The translations under genes were made by a program, and so were the position numbers. Below the pieces are notes generated by a model, which saw only the letters and a program-made list of their open reading frames with translations, searched no databases and was not told where the DNA came from. Source: Caballeronia mineralivorans PML1(12) (GTDB lineage: Bacteria; Pseudomonadota; Gammaproteobacteria; Burkholderiales; Burkholderiaceae). From it: DNA of 53,567 nucleotides. The DNA is taken from contig NZ_AEJF01000377.1 of assembly GCF_001028175.1 (NCBI RefSeq), positions 1 to 53,567 on the forward strand, given 5' to 3'. Positions within the stretch are counted from its first letter, which is position 1. Each line of letters begins with the position of its first letter. Below, in pieces: positions 1 to 8,361 of the stretch.

Positions 1-200
1 ACTTCGCATTTCGTCAACAGGTTTTTTACTCAACCCCGACTTTCCGATTCGCTGCGAAGCCCGTCCTGCTTGGCTCCGCGACATCCTCTATCGCGCCACG
101 CTTCACCCACTTTCTCACTTCCCTTCGCCTCATCGAGAAGCGAAGGAACGGAATTCTAGTGCCCGTTTCAGCCTCGCGCAAGGGGTTCGCGAAAAGATTT

Positions 201-977
201 TCAGCGATGCTTGAAAACCGGTTTCCGCTTCTCGACAAACGCGGCCATTCCTTCCTTCTGATCCTCGGTGGCAAAGAGCGAATGGAACAAGCGACGCTCG
301 AAATGAACCCCTTCTGCCAACGTCGATTCATATGCGCGATTAACAGACTCCTTCGCCATCATCACGGCCGGCAACGAGAAGCTCGCGATTGTCGATGCTG
401 CCTCCATCGCCTCCTCCAACAGGCTTGCAGCCGGGACAACACGGGACACCAATCCTGCGCGCTCCGCCTCGTCGGCGTTCATCATGCGTGCGGTCAAGCA
501 CATGTCCATTGCCTTCGCCTTCGACACCGCGCGCGGCAAGCGTTGCGTGCCGCCAGCACCAGGAATAACGCCAAGTTTGATTTCCGGCTGACCGAACTTG
601 GCGGTATCGGCGGCAATAATGATGTCGCACATCATGGCCAACTCGCAGCCGCCGCCGAGCGCGAAGCCGGACACCGCTGCAATCACGGGCTTGCGAATGG
701 TGCGCACGGTCTCCCAGTTGCGCGTGATGTACTCGCCCTTGAACGTGTCCATATAGGAGTAGCCGGCCATCATGCCGATGTCCGCCCCCGCTGCGAACGC
801 CTTCTCGCTACCGGTCAGCACGATCGCGCCGATGTTCTCGTCAGCATCGAATTGCTTTAGTGCGACGCCAAGTTCGTCCATCAGCGCATCGTTTAGTGCA
901 TTGAGCGCCTTCGGCCGGTTCAGCGTGATCAAGCCGACTCGCCCGCGGACTTCGGTCAATAGATTCTCGTAAGCCAT
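201..977 (-). CDS. Enoyl-CoA hydratase (PaaF-like crotonase)
   Basis: A 258-residue crotonase-fold protein, cytosolic, expected to hydrate 2,3-enoyl-CoA thioesters. The oxyanion-hole segments are clear (AFAAGADI near residues 59-66, GFALGGGCE near 104-112). Both catalytic glutamates of true hydratases are present: E112 in GGGCE and E132 in GQPEIKLG, followed by GVIPGAGGTQRL. A good Shine-Dalgarno (AGGAGG, read on the minus strand) precedes the ATG. It is divergent from a paaN-paaG-paaI-paaK run, so a role in the beta-oxidation-like end of phenylacetate degradation (PaaF) is the natural inference. A general short-chain enoyl-CoA hydratase cannot be excluded. Confidence 0.9.
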   Translation of the reverse strand: MAYENLLTEVRGRVGLITLNRPKALNALNDALMDELGVALKQFDADENIGAIVLTGSEKAFAAGADIGMMAGYSYMDTFKGEYITRNWETVRTIRKPVIAAVSGFALGGGCELAMMCDIIIAADTAKFGQPEIKLGVIPGAGGTQRLPRAVSKAKAMDMCLTARMMNADEAERAGLVSRVVPAASLLEEAMEAASTIASFSLPAVMMAKESVNRAYESTLAEGVHFERRLFHSLFATEDQKEGMAAFVEKRKPVFKHR

Positions 978-1039
978 TCATTCCTCCTATGTGAACTCGC
1001 GCGAAAACGCTTCGCGCACACGTCTCGAAAATGCTAACA

Positions 1040-1071
1040 TTCGCAAACCAACCGGTCGGTCAATTAATTGA
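1040..1071. promoter_or_regulatory. Divergent control region with two palindromes (possible PaaR/TetR operator)
   Basis: Between the crotonase and paaN lie two adjacent dyads. One is the 14-bp ACCAACCGGTCGGT at 1047-1060, with one mismatch between arms. The other is the perfect 12-bp TCAATTAATTGA at 1060-1071. A weak plus-strand promoter may span them: TTCGCA at 1040-1045, 17 bp, ATTAAT at 1063-1068. TetR-type PaaR repressors control phenylacetate genes in many betaproteobacteria and bind ACCNACCGGTNGGT-type palindromes, so this is a plausible operator for both directions. No paaR gene lies in the window. Confidence 0.5.
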
Positions 1072-1107
1072 TCAAGCGCATATCATCGTCACTCATCCCT
1101 TGCCGCC

Positions 1108-2817
1108 ATGACACATCCGCTATTCACGAAGCACGAAGCGACGCTTAATCAAGCGCTTGCCGCCATTGCAACACGTGGCTACTGGAGCCCGTTTCCCGAA
1201 ATGCCAAGTCCTAAAGTGTACGGTGAAACCGCTAGCTCGGACGGCGAGGCGGCCTTCAAAGCGCACCTGAACCGGACGTTCGATCTCGACCAGCCAACCA
1301 CCGGTGAGACGGTCGGTAATGAACGCTCGCCCTTTGGACTCGCGCTCGGAATCCGTTATCCGAAAGCGAGCGTCGACGCACTGCTGGCGGCATCTGCCGC
1401 GGCGCAAAGTCAGTGGCGCGCTGCCGGGCCCCACGCGTGGGCAGGCGTAAGCCTCGAAATCCTGACTCGGCTGAACAAGGCAAGCTTCGAGATCGGCTAT
1501 AGCGTCATGCACACGACCGGACAGGCCTTCATGATGGCCTTTCAGGCAGGCGGTCCGCACGCGCAGGATCGCGCGCTCGAAGCGGTGACCTACGCGTGGG
1601 ACCTGATTCGCCAAATTCCAGCCAACGCTTATTGGGAAAAGCCCCAGGGTAAGAATCCGCCGCTCGCGATGCACAAACGCTATACCGTCGTACCGCGCGG
1701 CACGGGCCTTGTGCTCGGCTGTTGCACGTTCCCCACCTGGAACGGCTATCCCGGCATATTCGCCGATCTGGCCACGGGTAACACGGTCATCGTCAAGCCG
1801 CATCCTGGCGCCATCCTGCCGCTGGCTATTACGGTGCGCATCGCTCGCGACGTTCTTCGCGAAGCGGGATTCGATCCGAACGTGGTCATGCTGCTGGCCA
1901 CTGAATCAAACGATGGTCCGCTCGTTCAGGACCTCGCCCTGCGCCCCGAGATCAAGCTGATCGACTTCACCGGCAGCACGCAGAACGGCACCTGGCTCGA
2001 ACGCAACGCACACCAGGCACAGGTCTATACCGAAAAGGCCGGCGTGAATCAGATCGTGATCGATTCCGTCGATAACCTCAAAGCCGTCGCCAGCAACATT
2101 GCGTTCTCGCTGGCGCTGTACTCCGGCCAAATGTGCACGGCGCCGCAAAACATCTACGTCCCACGCGAGGGCATCCGCACGAGCGACGGCCAGATGAGCT
2201 TCGACGATGTCGCGAAGACACTCGCGGCTGCCGTCGAAAAGCTGATTGGCGATCCGGCCCGCGCAGTCGAAGTGACGGGCGCCATTCAGAATGACGGCGT
2301 GATGGCGCGCATTGCCGACGCCCGGCAACTGGGTGAAGTGCTTGTGGACAGTCAATCGCTAGCTCACCCTGCTTTCCCCGATGCCCACGTGCGCTCCCCC
2401 CTCATGTTGAAACTGGACGTTCGCACCGACACCGCAAAATTCACGCAAGAGTGGTTCGGCCCGATCTCGTTCGTCATTGCTACGGATTCGACTGCGCAGT
2501 CTCTCGATCTGGCGGGATCGATTGCCGCGGAACACGGTGCGCTCACGTTCTCCGTGTACAGCACCGACGACGCGGTTGTTGACGCTGCTTACGGCGCAGC
2601 CATTCGCGGCGGTGTCGCGCTCTCGATCAACCTGACCGGTGGCGTTTTCGTCAACCAGACGGCGGCATACTCGGACTTCCATGGCACCGGCGCCAATCCT
2701 GCGGCGAACTCGGCGTTGTCCGACGCAGCATACGTAGCGAACCGCTTCCGCGTTGTTCAAAGCAGAGTGCATGTTGCACCCAAGACCGCGCCGCCAACAG
2801 CTAGCCAACCGGCATAG
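1108..2817 (+). CDS. paaN: Phenylacetic acid degradation protein PaaN (aldehyde dehydrogenase)
   Basis: 569 residues of aldehyde dehydrogenase fold, of the stand-alone PaaN type. It should oxidise the semialdehyde made after ring opening of the phenylacetyl-CoA oxepin. The nucleophile is C343 in SGQMCTAPQ, and the general base is probably E309 in TEKAGVNQIV. The protein ends soon after the ALDH fold. It therefore lacks the C-terminal MaoC-type hydratase domain that opens the ring in the roughly 680-residue bifunctional PaaZ. The start at 1108 has no obvious Shine-Dalgarno. paaG follows 120 bp later on the same strand. Confidence 0.9.
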   Translation: MTHPLFTKHEATLNQALAAIATRGYWSPFPEMPSPKVYGETASSDGEAAFKAHLNRTFDLDQPTTGETVGNERSPFGLALGIRYPKASVDALLAASAAAQSQWRAAGPHAWAGVSLEILTRLNKASFEIGYSVMHTTGQAFMMAFQAGGPHAQDRALEAVTYAWDLIRQIPANAYWEKPQGKNPPLAMHKRYTVVPRGTGLVLGCCTFPTWNGYPGIFADLATGNTVIVKPHPGAILPLAITVRIARDVLREAGFDPNVVMLLATESNDGPLVQDLALRPEIKLIDFTGSTQNGTWLERNAHQAQVYTEKAGVNQIVIDSVDNLKAVASNIAFSLALYSGQMCTAPQNIYVPREGIRTSDGQMSFDDVAKTLAAAVEKLIGDPARAVEVTGAIQNDGVMARIADARQLGEVLVDSQSLAHPAFPDAHVRSPLMLKLDVRTDTAKFTQEWFGPISFVIATDSTAQSLDLAGSIAAEHGALTFSVYSTDDAVVDAAYGAAIRGGVALSINLTGGVFVNQTAAYSDFHGTGANPAANSALSDAAYVANRFRVVQSRVHVAPKTAPPTASQPA

Positions 2818-2937
2818 GTGCCCGGCCCGCAACATCGCGTGGAGACATAGGCCGTTCGACCGAATGGAAAGCGGCGGTGGGCGCGGCTAGTATCGAAGAC
2901 ATGCGTATTTGCACAACGTAGCGAGCAAGGAGACACC

Positions 2938-3735
2938 ATGCACGACAACGGCAATTCAATCGTCATCAGTATCGACGCCGGCACGCACGTCGCCACGCTG
3001 ACGCTGAATCGTCCCGACAAGCTGAACAGTTTCACTCGGACGATGCATGAAGAATTGAGCAAGGCGCTCGATCAGGTCGAAGGAAGCGACGCCCGTGCGT
3101 TGATCATCACGGGCGCGGGCCGCGGTTTTTGCGCTGGCCAGGATCTCGCCGATCTCGATTTCACGCCGGGAGCGATGACCAATCTGGGCGCGCTGATCGA
3201 CGGGTACTTCAACCCGCTCGTGCGCCGTCTGCAGGCTCTGCCGTTACCCGTGATTGCCGCCGTCAACGGTACAGCGGCCGGTGCGGGGGCTAATCTCGCG
3301 ATGGCGTGCGATCTGATCGTAGCGGGGCGTTCAGCGAGTTTCGTTCAGGCCTTTGTGAAGATCGGTTTGGTTCCTGATTCCGGTGGCACATGGCTATTGC
3401 CGCGGCGAGTCGGCGAAGCGCGGGCGCTGGGCCTTGCGTTGACCGGTGACAAGCTGGGCGCCGAGCAAGCCGAAGCGTGGGGACTGGTCTGGAAGGTCGT
3501 CGACGACGCGGAACTACAGAGCGCGGCATTGAAGCTTGCCACGCAGCTCGCGCAGCAGCCCGCGAAGGCCGTCGCCGCGATCAAGCATGCCATTCGGGCG
3601 AGCGCGAACAACACGCTCGATCAGCAACTCGATCTGGAACGCGACGTTCAACGCGAATTGGGTGACTCGCACGACTATGCCGAGGGTGTCGCCGCCTTCA
3701 AGGAAAAACGCGCGCCGCGATTCGATGGCCTCTGA
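2938..3735 (+). CDS. paaG: PaaG, 1,2-epoxyphenylacetyl-CoA isomerase
   Basis: A 265-residue crotonase-superfamily protein. PaaG isomerises ring-1,2-epoxyphenylacetyl-CoA to the oxepin and also acts later in the pathway. Visible are the oxyanion-hole segments GFCAGQDLAD near residue 62 and NGTAAGAGANLAMACDL near 107, and VPDSGGTWLLPRRVG near 145, which is typical of PaaG. The glutamate pair of true hydratases is absent, which fits an isomerase. A strong AAGGAGA lies about 6 nt before the ATG. paaI follows after 33 bp, so the two are probably co-transcribed. Confidence 0.9.
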   Translation: MHDNGNSIVISIDAGTHVATLTLNRPDKLNSFTRTMHEELSKALDQVEGSDARALIITGAGRGFCAGQDLADLDFTPGAMTNLGALIDGYFNPLVRRLQALPLPVIAAVNGTAAGAGANLAMACDLIVAGRSASFVQAFVKIGLVPDSGGTWLLPRRVGEARALGLALTGDKLGAEQAEAWGLVWKVVDDAELQSAALKLATQLAQQPAKAVAAIKHAIRASANNTLDQQLDLERDVQRELGDSHDYAEGVAAFKEKRAPRFDGL

Positions 3736-3768
3736 GATTCGACCAAAAAATTCCAGGAGAACCCGGCA

Positions 3769-4200
3769 ATGACGCCTGAAGAACTCGCCAACGCGACCGC
3801 GCAAGCCATGTACGAAGCGGACGCCTGTAGCCGTGCGCTCGGCATCGAACTCAAGGAGGTTCGAGCGGGGTATGCGCGCATGCAGATGAACGTCCGCGAC
3901 GACTTTCTGAACGGTCACGGCATCTGCCACGGCGGACTCATCTTCACGCTGGCCGATTCAACGTTCGCGTTCGCCTGCAACTCGTACAACATCAATACGG
4001 TCGCGGCGGGCTGTTCCATCGAATTCCTACGTGCTGTCAAGGGCGGCGACCGCTTGTCGGCAGAAGCTGTCGAGCAATCACTGACCGGGCGAACTGGCAT
4101 CTACGACATCCGCGTCACGAACCGTGACGGCGAAACAGTCGCCATGTTCCGCGGCAAGTCGTCCCAGATAAAAGGGAATCTGGTTACGGTGGAGTCCTGA
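3769..4200 (+). CDS. paaI: PaaI, hydroxyphenylacetyl-CoA thioesterase
   Basis: A 143-residue hotdog-fold thioesterase. The signature GHGICHGGLIFTLADSTFAF spans residues 49-68, with the likely catalytic Asp63 and His54-Gly-Gly. PaaI hydrolyses dead-end hydroxyphenylacetyl-CoA adducts formed when the reactive ring intermediates leak from the pathway, so it recovers CoA. The length matches the family. AGGAGA lies just before the ATG. It sits between paaG (33 bp) and paaK (78 bp), all on one strand. Confidence 0.9.
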   Translation: MTPEELANATAQAMYEADACSRALGIELKEVRAGYARMQMNVRDDFLNGHGICHGGLIFTLADSTFAFACNSYNINTVAAGCSIEFLRAVKGGDRLSAEAVEQSLTGRTGIYDIRVTNRDGETVAMFRGKSSQIKGNLVTVES

Positions 4201-4278
4201 CTGACCCACTCTACAAAACACAGCGCCCGTACGAACATGATTCGGGCCATTGATCGACGATCGAGAAGGAGACATTCA

Positions 4279-5583
4279 ATGAGCACCGCGCTTTCGCTGG
4301 ACCCGATCGAGACGGCCAGCCGCGACGAACTGACGGCACTGCAACTCGAACGCCTCAAGTGGTCGCTCGCCCATGCGTATGAAAACTCGCCGGTGTACCG
4401 CCGCAAGTTCGACGAAGCAGGCGTGCATCCGGATGACGTGAAAACCCTGGCCGACCTGGCGCGTTTCCCGTTCACGACGAAACAGGATCTCCGCGATAAC
4501 TATCCGTACGGTATGTTCGCCGTTCCGCACGAGCGGATTTCGCGAATTCACGCGTCGTCGGGGACGACGGGCAAGCCGACAGTAGTCGGCTACACGGCAA
4601 AGGACATTGACACCTGGGCCAACCTCGTCGCGCGTTCCATTCGTGCAGCGGGTGCACGCCGCGGCGACAAAGTCCATGTCAGCTACGGCTACGGTCTCTT
4701 CACTGGCGGCCTTGGTGCTCATTACGGCGCGGAGCGCGCAGGGTTGACCGTGATCCCGTTCGGCGGCGGCCAGACAGAAAAACAAGTACAACTGATCCAG
4801 GATTTTCGTCCTGACATCATTATGGTGACGCCAAGCTACATGCTGTCGATCGCCGACGAACTCGAGCGACAAGGCGTTCACCCCGCGGATTGCTCGCTGC
4901 GCATCGGCATCTTCGGCGCCGAGCCGTGGACCAACGACATGCGCGCGGCCATCGAGAAACGAATGGGTATCGATGCAGTCGATATATACGGACTATCGGA
5001 AGTAATGGGACCGGGTGTGGCGTCGGAGTGCGTGGAGACGAAGGACGGTCCGACGATCTGGGAAGATCATTTCTATCCCGAGATCATCGATCCGGATACC
5101 GGCGAGGTGTTGCCCGACGGGGAACTGGGCGAACTCGTGTTCACTTCGCTGACCAAGGAGGCGCTGCCGATCGTCCGCTATCGGACCCGCGATCTCACGC
5201 GGCTTTTGCCTGGCAGTGCACGGACAATGCGCCGGATGGAAAAAATCACAGGTCGCTCGGACGACATGATGATCGTGCGCGGCGTGAATGTATTCCCCAC
5301 GCAGATCGAAGAGCTGCTGCTCAAACAGCACGCGTTCGCACCGCATTACCAAATCGTGCTGACGAAAGAAGGTCCACTCGATGTGCTCACGTTGAATGTC
5401 GAACCCTGCCCTGAAACGGCGCCGGATACGAACGTGCTCGATCAAGCCAAAGCGGCGCTCGCTTACGACATCAAAGCGTTGATCGGGGTCAGTGCAGTTG
5501 TTCAGGTGCTGGGGGTGAACGGTATCGAGCGGTCGGTCGGGAAAGCGCGGCGGGTGATAGATCGGCGAAAGGTAGCGAGTTGA
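4279..5583 (+). CDS. paaK: Phenylacetate-CoA ligase PaaK
   Basis: 434 residues, the usual length of PaaK. This ANL-family enzyme converts phenylacetate, CoA and ATP to phenylacetyl-CoA and commits substrate to the pathway. The nucleotide-binding loop HASSGTTGKPTV is near residue 92, DIYGLSEVMGPG near 235, and the C-terminal lid starts around TGRSDDMMIVRGVNVFP near 330. The ATG at 4279 is preferred over an in-frame one at 4237 because AGAAGGAGA lies 6-7 nt before it and homologues begin near this point. It is last in the paa run and converges on mltA. Confidence 0.94.
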   Translation: MSTALSLDPIETASRDELTALQLERLKWSLAHAYENSPVYRRKFDEAGVHPDDVKTLADLARFPFTTKQDLRDNYPYGMFAVPHERISRIHASSGTTGKPTVVGYTAKDIDTWANLVARSIRAAGARRGDKVHVSYGYGLFTGGLGAHYGAERAGLTVIPFGGGQTEKQVQLIQDFRPDIIMVTPSYMLSIADELERQGVHPADCSLRIGIFGAEPWTNDMRAAIEKRMGIDAVDIYGLSEVMGPGVASECVETKDGPTIWEDHFYPEIIDPDTGEVLPDGELGELVFTSLTKEALPIVRYRTRDLTRLLPGSARTMRRMEKITGRSDDMMIVRGVNVFPTQIEELLLKQHAFAPHYQIVLTKEGPLDVLTLNVEPCPETAPDTNVLDQAKAALAYDIKALIGVSAVVQVLGVNGIERSVGKARRVIDRRKVAS

Positions 5584-5650
5584 TTTAGCCCGCCGCTGTG
5601 CTCGCGGTGGGGGCAAAGCAGCGAGTTCATCAACAAACAGCCGCTCGAAG

Positions 5651-5693
5651 AAAACGGCTGGTCCGACTTCGCAACAACCTCCCAACCAGCCGT
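5651..5693 (-). terminator. Probable terminator after mltA
   Basis: A perfect 9-bp inverted repeat (ACGGCTGGT at 5654-5662, ACCAGCCGT at 5685-5693) starts directly after the mltA stop. Read on the minus strand it is followed by TTTTCTTC. The 22-nt loop is large for an intrinsic terminator, so confidence is moderate. It separates mltA from the convergent paaK. Confidence 0.45.
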
Positions 5694-6827
5694 CTATGAA
5701 TTCGGCAGCAGCAGCCACATCCGCCCGGCCTGCTTCATCCGGCCGGCGAGATCCCCGGCATCGTCGCCCAAACCCCAGAAATAGTCCGCGCGCACGCCGC
5801 CCTTGATCGCGCTGCCGGTGTCCTGGGCGAATACGAGCCGATTCATCGGCGAATTGCTCAACGGGCGAGTGGTCTGCAAGAAAACCGGCGTGCCGAGTGG
5901 AATGGAGGAAGGGTCGACCGCAATCGAGCGCTCGGGCGTAAGCGGAACACCTAGTGCGCCAACCGGCCCGGTTCCAACGCCGGCCGCCAGCGTTTCCGTT
6001 CCCGGCATCTCGCGGAAAAACACAAAGCGCGGATTCACGTCGAGCAACGCGTCCACACGCGAGGGATTCGCTTTCGCCCACGCCTTGATGCCTTGCATCG
6101 TGGCCTGTGCGGGCGTGAGTTCGCGTCGATCCAGCAGCTCACGCCCGATCGATTTGTACGGCTGGTTGTTGGTCCCGCCGAAACCAACGCGCATTGTGGT
6201 GCCGTCTTCCATCACGACTTGTCCCGAGCCTTGGATCTGCAGGAAAAACGCCTCGATCGGATCGTCGACCCACACCAGTTCGTTGCCATTTAGCACGCCA
6301 GAACTTTCAAGCTGAGCGCGTGCCGGCAGCGCGGAACCGGCTTTGAACCGATACGGCCATCGATACAACGCGTACTGATACGACCCGTGTCGGGTCCGCG
6401 AGCCTCGGAGCAGCGGCTCGTAGTAACCGGTCACGAGACCGTCGAGCGTGCCATCGGTGTTGGCCAACTGGAATGGCGTGAAGTACGCCTCGAAGAATTC
6501 GCGGGCGGCGTTCATGTCGAGATCGTCGAGCCGTTGCGCCGCCGCGCACGCCCGACGCCAGGCGGGTTGTTGCGCGAGACGGCTGCAATTCTGTCGCAGC
6601 GCGGCCGTCGCGCCGAGCAACGAATCGTCCTGCCAGCCCGGCACCTGCTGCCAGCTCACCGCCGTCAGGCGGTTAGCCGCGCGCTGTCCGGTGATGATCG
6701 GTGCGCCGGTTGGCGGCGCCAGATACCCGGACTTGCCGGCGCCACCACCGCACGAAGCGAGCAGGACAGCTGCTGTGATCGACGCCACCCAGCCCGCCAA
6801 TCCGGCGAGCGAGCGGGTGAAACGCAT
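5694..6827 (-). CDS. mltA: Membrane-bound lytic murein transglycosylase A
   Basis: A 377-residue lipoprotein that should cleave peptidoglycan glycan strands to 1,6-anhydromuramyl products at the outer membrane. From the ATG at 6827 the N-terminus is MRFTRSLAGLAGWVASITAA followed by VLLASCGGG, a signal peptide with lipobox LLASC. MltA landmarks are GLVTGYYEPLLRGSR, IQGSGQVVMEDGTTMRVGF and the C-terminal 3D domain with AQDTGSAIKGGVRADYFWG. An in-frame upstream start at 6959 would run through the divergent small gene and bury the signal peptide, so I reject it. Confidence 0.93.
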   Translation of the reverse strand: MRFTRSLAGLAGWVASITAAVLLASCGGGAGKSGYLAPPTGAPIITGQRAANRLTAVSWQQVPGWQDDSLLGATAALRQNCSRLAQQPAWRRACAAAQRLDDLDMNAAREFFEAYFTPFQLANTDGTLDGLVTGYYEPLLRGSRTRHGSYQYALYRWPYRFKAGSALPARAQLESSGVLNGNELVWVDDPIEAFFLQIQGSGQVVMEDGTTMRVGFGGTNNQPYKSIGRELLDRRELTPAQATMQGIKAWAKANPSRVDALLDVNPRFVFFREMPGTETLAAGVGTGPVGALGVPLTPERSIAVDPSSIPLGTPVFLQTTRPLSNSPMNRLVFAQDTGSAIKGGVRADYFWGLGDDAGDLAGRMKQAGRMWLLLPNS

Positions 6828-6855
6828 ACAATGTTCGTTCTTGATGAGAACCGCC

Positions 6856-6978
6856 ATGTCTGATCTATTCGACGAATATCCAATGCTTATTTTTGCGCTC
6901 GAGTCTCTCGTGGCGCTGCTTCTGCTGATCTTTATCGTCGTGTGGACGGCTTCTGGCAAGAAGAAAAACAGGCGTTAG
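6856..6978 (+). CDS. Tiny single-span membrane protein (unrecognised)
   Basis: A 40-residue frame: an acidic start (MSDLFDEYP), one hydrophobic segment from about residue 10 to 29, then a basic tail (GKKKNRR). This is the layout of a single-pass inner-membrane microprotein with a cytosolic positive end. An in-frame ATG at 6844 would add four residues. It is divergent from mltA with only 28 bp between starts, so any mltA promoter must lie inside this frame, or the reverse. There is no clear Shine-Dalgarno. I cannot name a family. Confidence 0.5.
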   Translation: MSDLFDEYPMLIFALESLVALLLLIFIVVWTASGKKKNRR

Positions 6979-7020
6979 CAGCAACACACGCGCCATAACG
7001 CCACGTGCTTTAGCGCTAGT

Positions 7021-7395
7021 TCAGTGCAGCGTACGCGGCATGTGCAGCGCAAATTCGGCAATGGGCGCCTCGAAACGCTCGCCATCTTCTGCCACGCAAA
7101 AATACGAGCCGCGCATCGTGCCAACGGGCGTCGCAATGACGGCCCAGCTCGTGTACTCGAATTTCTCGCCCGGCGGCAGCAACGGCTGGTTGCCCACCAC
7201 GCCAAGTCCCTTTACTTCCTGAACCACGTCGTCGCTGTCGGTAATGATCCAGTGGCGCGAGATCAGTTGTGCCGCGACCTGGCCGGTATTCCGAATGGTC
7301 AGGGTGTACGCGAACGCGAACTGGCGGGCATCCGGATCCGATTGTTCAGGCAGATATTGCGTCTGGACGGATACGCTGAATTCATACTGGCTCAT
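7021..7395 (-). CDS. apaG: ApaG domain protein
   Basis: A 124-residue protein with the fibronectin-III-like ApaG fold. It shows YTLTIRNTGQVAAQLISRHW near residue 30, VVGNQPLLPPGEKFEYTSWA near 66 and GTMRGSYFC near 91, and covers the full family length. ApaG has been linked to cobalt/magnesium homeostasis in enterobacteria, but its biochemical role is not settled. It is transcribed towards the small membrane-protein gene and away from rpe. Confidence 0.93.
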   Translation of the reverse strand: MSQYEFSVSVQTQYLPEQSDPDARQFAFAYTLTIRNTGQVAAQLISRHWIITDSDDVVQEVKGLGVVGNQPLLPPGEKFEYTSWAVIATPVGTMRGSYFCVAEDGERFEAPIAEFALHMPRTLH

Positions 7396-7665
7396 CGCTT
7401 TTCCAATTCAAAATGTGCTGCGCGGGTTCGAACCCTTTGCGGACGGAGGTCGGCCGCGGGTTCCGCGAATTTGCGTGAACGTCAGGTGACGCATTCTGCT
7501 TGATGCAGCCGGTGCCCGCAACAGAACGCCATGGCTTGCAAGGGCTTTGTCAAGCGCCCGGAACCGCCGCGGAAGACCGCAGGGCGGGACGTTGGCCATT
7601 CGGTCAGCGGTCAAAAACGTCGTCACACTGTAAAATGCATTTTCCGCTCGCAACCGGCCGACGTC

Positions 7666-8361
7666 ATGACGCAATTTCGCCTGTCCCCCAGTATTTTGTC
7701 CGCCGACTTCGCCATTCTCGGCGAGGAGGTCCGCAATGTGGTCGCCGCCGGTGCGGACTGGATCCACTTTGACGTGATGGACAACCACTACGTGCCGAAC
7801 CTGACAATCGGCCCCATGGTCTGCGAGGCGCTGCGTCCGCACACGGACGTGCCAATCGACGTGCATCTGATGGTGCGCCCGGTCGATCGCATCGTGCCGG
7901 ATTTCGCAAAAGCGGGCGCCAATGTGATCAGCTTTCATCCGGAAGGCTCGGATCACATCGATCGTACGCTTTCGCTGATTCGCGATCACGGCTGCAAGGC
8001 GGGCCTGGTCTTCAACCCGGCCACGTCGCTGAATTATCTCGATCACGTGATGGACAAGGTCGACCTGGTACTGATCATGTCGGTGAATCCGGGTTTCGGA
8101 GGGCAGTCTTTTATTCCAGAAGCGCTCAACAAGCTACGCGAGGTGCGCCGGCGTATCGATGAATACTGCGAGCGGACCGGTCGTGAGATTCATCTCGAAG
8201 TGGACGGCGGCGTCAAGATCGACAACATCCGGGAAATCGCGGAAGCCGGCGCAGACACGTTCGTGGCGGGATCGGCGATTTTCGGCAAACACGATTACCG
8301 CGACGTGATCGCCCAAATGCGCGCCGAGTTGGCGAAAGTTAATACCGGGGAAGCACGATGA
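7666..8361 (+). CDS. rpe: Ribulose-phosphate 3-epimerase
   Basis: A 231-residue TIM-barrel enzyme that interconverts D-ribulose 5-phosphate and D-xylulose 5-phosphate in the pentose phosphate pathway. Start MTQFRLSPSILSADFA is typical. Metal and substrate residues are visible in WIHFDVMDNHYVPN (near 34), DVHLMV (near 66), MSVNPGFGGQSFIP (near 139) and VDGGVK (near 179). An upstream in-frame start at 7531 gives an unrelated extension and is not used. The stop overlaps the gph start in ATGA, which implies translational coupling. This pair leads into the trp operon. Confidence 0.95.
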   Translation: MTQFRLSPSILSADFAILGEEVRNVVAAGADWIHFDVMDNHYVPNLTIGPMVCEALRPHTDVPIDVHLMVRPVDRIVPDFAKAGANVISFHPEGSDHIDRTLSLIRDHGCKAGLVFNPATSLNYLDHVMDKVDLVLIMSVNPGFGGQSFIPEALNKLREVRRRIDEYCERTGREIHLEVDGGVKIDNIREIAEAGADTFVAGSAIFGKHDYRDVIAQMRAELAKVNTGEAR

